Below, piece after piece: positions 63,685 to 64,000 of a stretch of DNA of 64,000 bases; position 1 is the first letter of the stretch; every line of letters starts with the position of its first letter. The translations under genes and the position numbers were made by a program. Source of the stretch: an uncultured Poribacteria bacterium (GTDB lineage Bacteria > Poribacteria > WGA-4E > PCPOR2b). The notes under the pieces were generated by a model that worked only from the letters and a program-made list of their open reading frames with translations, did not search any database and had not been told where the DNA came from. The stretch is from positions 3,629,623-3,693,622 of the forward strand of contig OY282444.1 of the NCBI GenBank assembly GCA_958296125.1, given 5' to 3'.

Positions 63685-64000
63685 CTATCCATACTTTAAC
63701 CAGTTATCGAAAAGCGGTTTGATTCGCGGGTTAAGACCGTCAAGGAACGCTGGATCGTTCAACCATTCCTGATTCGTAGGGCTATCCGGGTTCGGCGATT
63801 CCCCTTCGGGCGGTGCAACTACAAACGCGTAATGCAGTGTTTGGCGAATCGCTCCGGACTTGTTATACCCTTTGTGAAGCAGACTAGAGTTGTAGAGAAC
63901 GATATCGCCCGCCTTCAGTTGAACAGCCATCTGATTGGGCATGTCAGCTTTGGGCGAATTTTGTAGGATATGCCGCTCGGTGTCGGTGATTTCCCGTCGG
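63685..64000 (-). CDS. Phytanoyl-CoA dioxygenase family protein, 5' end beyond the window
   Basis: The minus-strand frame is open to base 64000, so the visible 104 codons are the C-terminal part of a longer gene. LKAGDIVLYNSSLLHKGYNK carries the distal iron histidine of PhyH-type oxygenases, followed by RQTLHYAFVVAP with the 2-oxoglutarate arginine. The HxD motif would lie outside the window. Confidence 0.8.
   Translation of the reverse strand, partial: RREITDTERHILQNSPKADMPNQMAVQLKAGDIVLYNSSLLHKGYNKSGAIRQTLHYAFVVAPPEGESPNPDSPTNQEWLNDPAFLDGLNPRIKPLFDNWLKYG

Overview
This 64 kb window is bacterial, with Gram-negative-type envelope features (outer-membrane barrels, lipoproteins, TonB-independent porin-like proteins) and frequent TTG/GTG starts. 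Several phytanoyl-CoA dioxygenase (PhyH) proteins, paired amidohydrolases, a Gfo/Idh/MocA oxidoreductase, a Rieske protein and a large-type SRP RNA together resemble Candidatus Poribacteria or a related uncultured lineage. That assignment is an inference from gene content; no 16S gene is present.

Layout. 1-4840 is a housekeeping block on the minus strand: recR, ybaB, dnaX, a large-type SRP RNA with an Alu domain, and a tRNA cluster (Ser-GGA, Ala-CGC, Ser-CGA, Arg-ACG, Ser-GCT, Ser-TGA) with tadA inside it, next to the tRNA-Arg(ACG) its product should edit. Two IS200/IS605-like remnants (about 4858-5077 and 11022-11200) each keep a promoter and hairpins but no transposase or TnpB. 5681-10357 holds a periplasmic binding lipoprotein, a methyltransferase and a BatA-like vWA protein. 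11334-14488 is a three-gene c-type cytochrome operon (P460 lipoprotein, diheme outer-membrane barrel, membrane diheme protein). 14505-17643 carries an SDR, der and a DUF58 protein.

18139-25052 is a six-tRNA cluster (Arg-TCT, His, Pro, Arg-TCG, Lys, Leu) behind a good promoter, followed by the proteostasis genes tig-clpP-clpX-lon-rqcP and a terminator. 25096-31831 holds a lipoamide-dehydrogenase-like flavoprotein, a beta-propeller lactonase, a ferritin-like membrane protein with a zinc-ribbon partner, a C69 peptidase and a PhyH protein.

31919-46191 is a complete CRISPR-Cas locus of type I-D character, all read on the minus strand: large subunit, cas7 (csc2-like), cas5 (csc1-like), a separate HD nuclease (cas3''), cas3' helicase, cas6, a cas4-cas1 fusion, cas2, leader, and an array of 36 repeats and 35 spacers. 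Three things stand out. The HD nuclease, normally fused to Cas10d in I-D, is a separate 266-aa gene. The large-subunit gene has a strong internal ribosome-binding site and ATG that would give a 152-aa Cas11-like small subunit. Upstream of the operon sits a solitary mini-CRISPR transcription unit (promoter, degenerate repeat, short spacer, second degenerate repeat, terminator) that looks like a Cas-regulating RNA. A WYL-domain regulator flanks the locus and an orphan PglZ-domain phosphatase with a consensus promoter lies just beyond.

50500-64000 is an accessory metabolic region (TIM-barrel-like protein, SDR, PhyH, DHDPS-family aldolase, Gfo/Idh/MocA, NucS-like nuclease, Rieske, two paralogous amidohydrolases, a family-4-like uracil-DNA glycosylase, acetamidase/formamidase, a repetitive coiled-coil protein, and a PhyH gene cut by the window edge).
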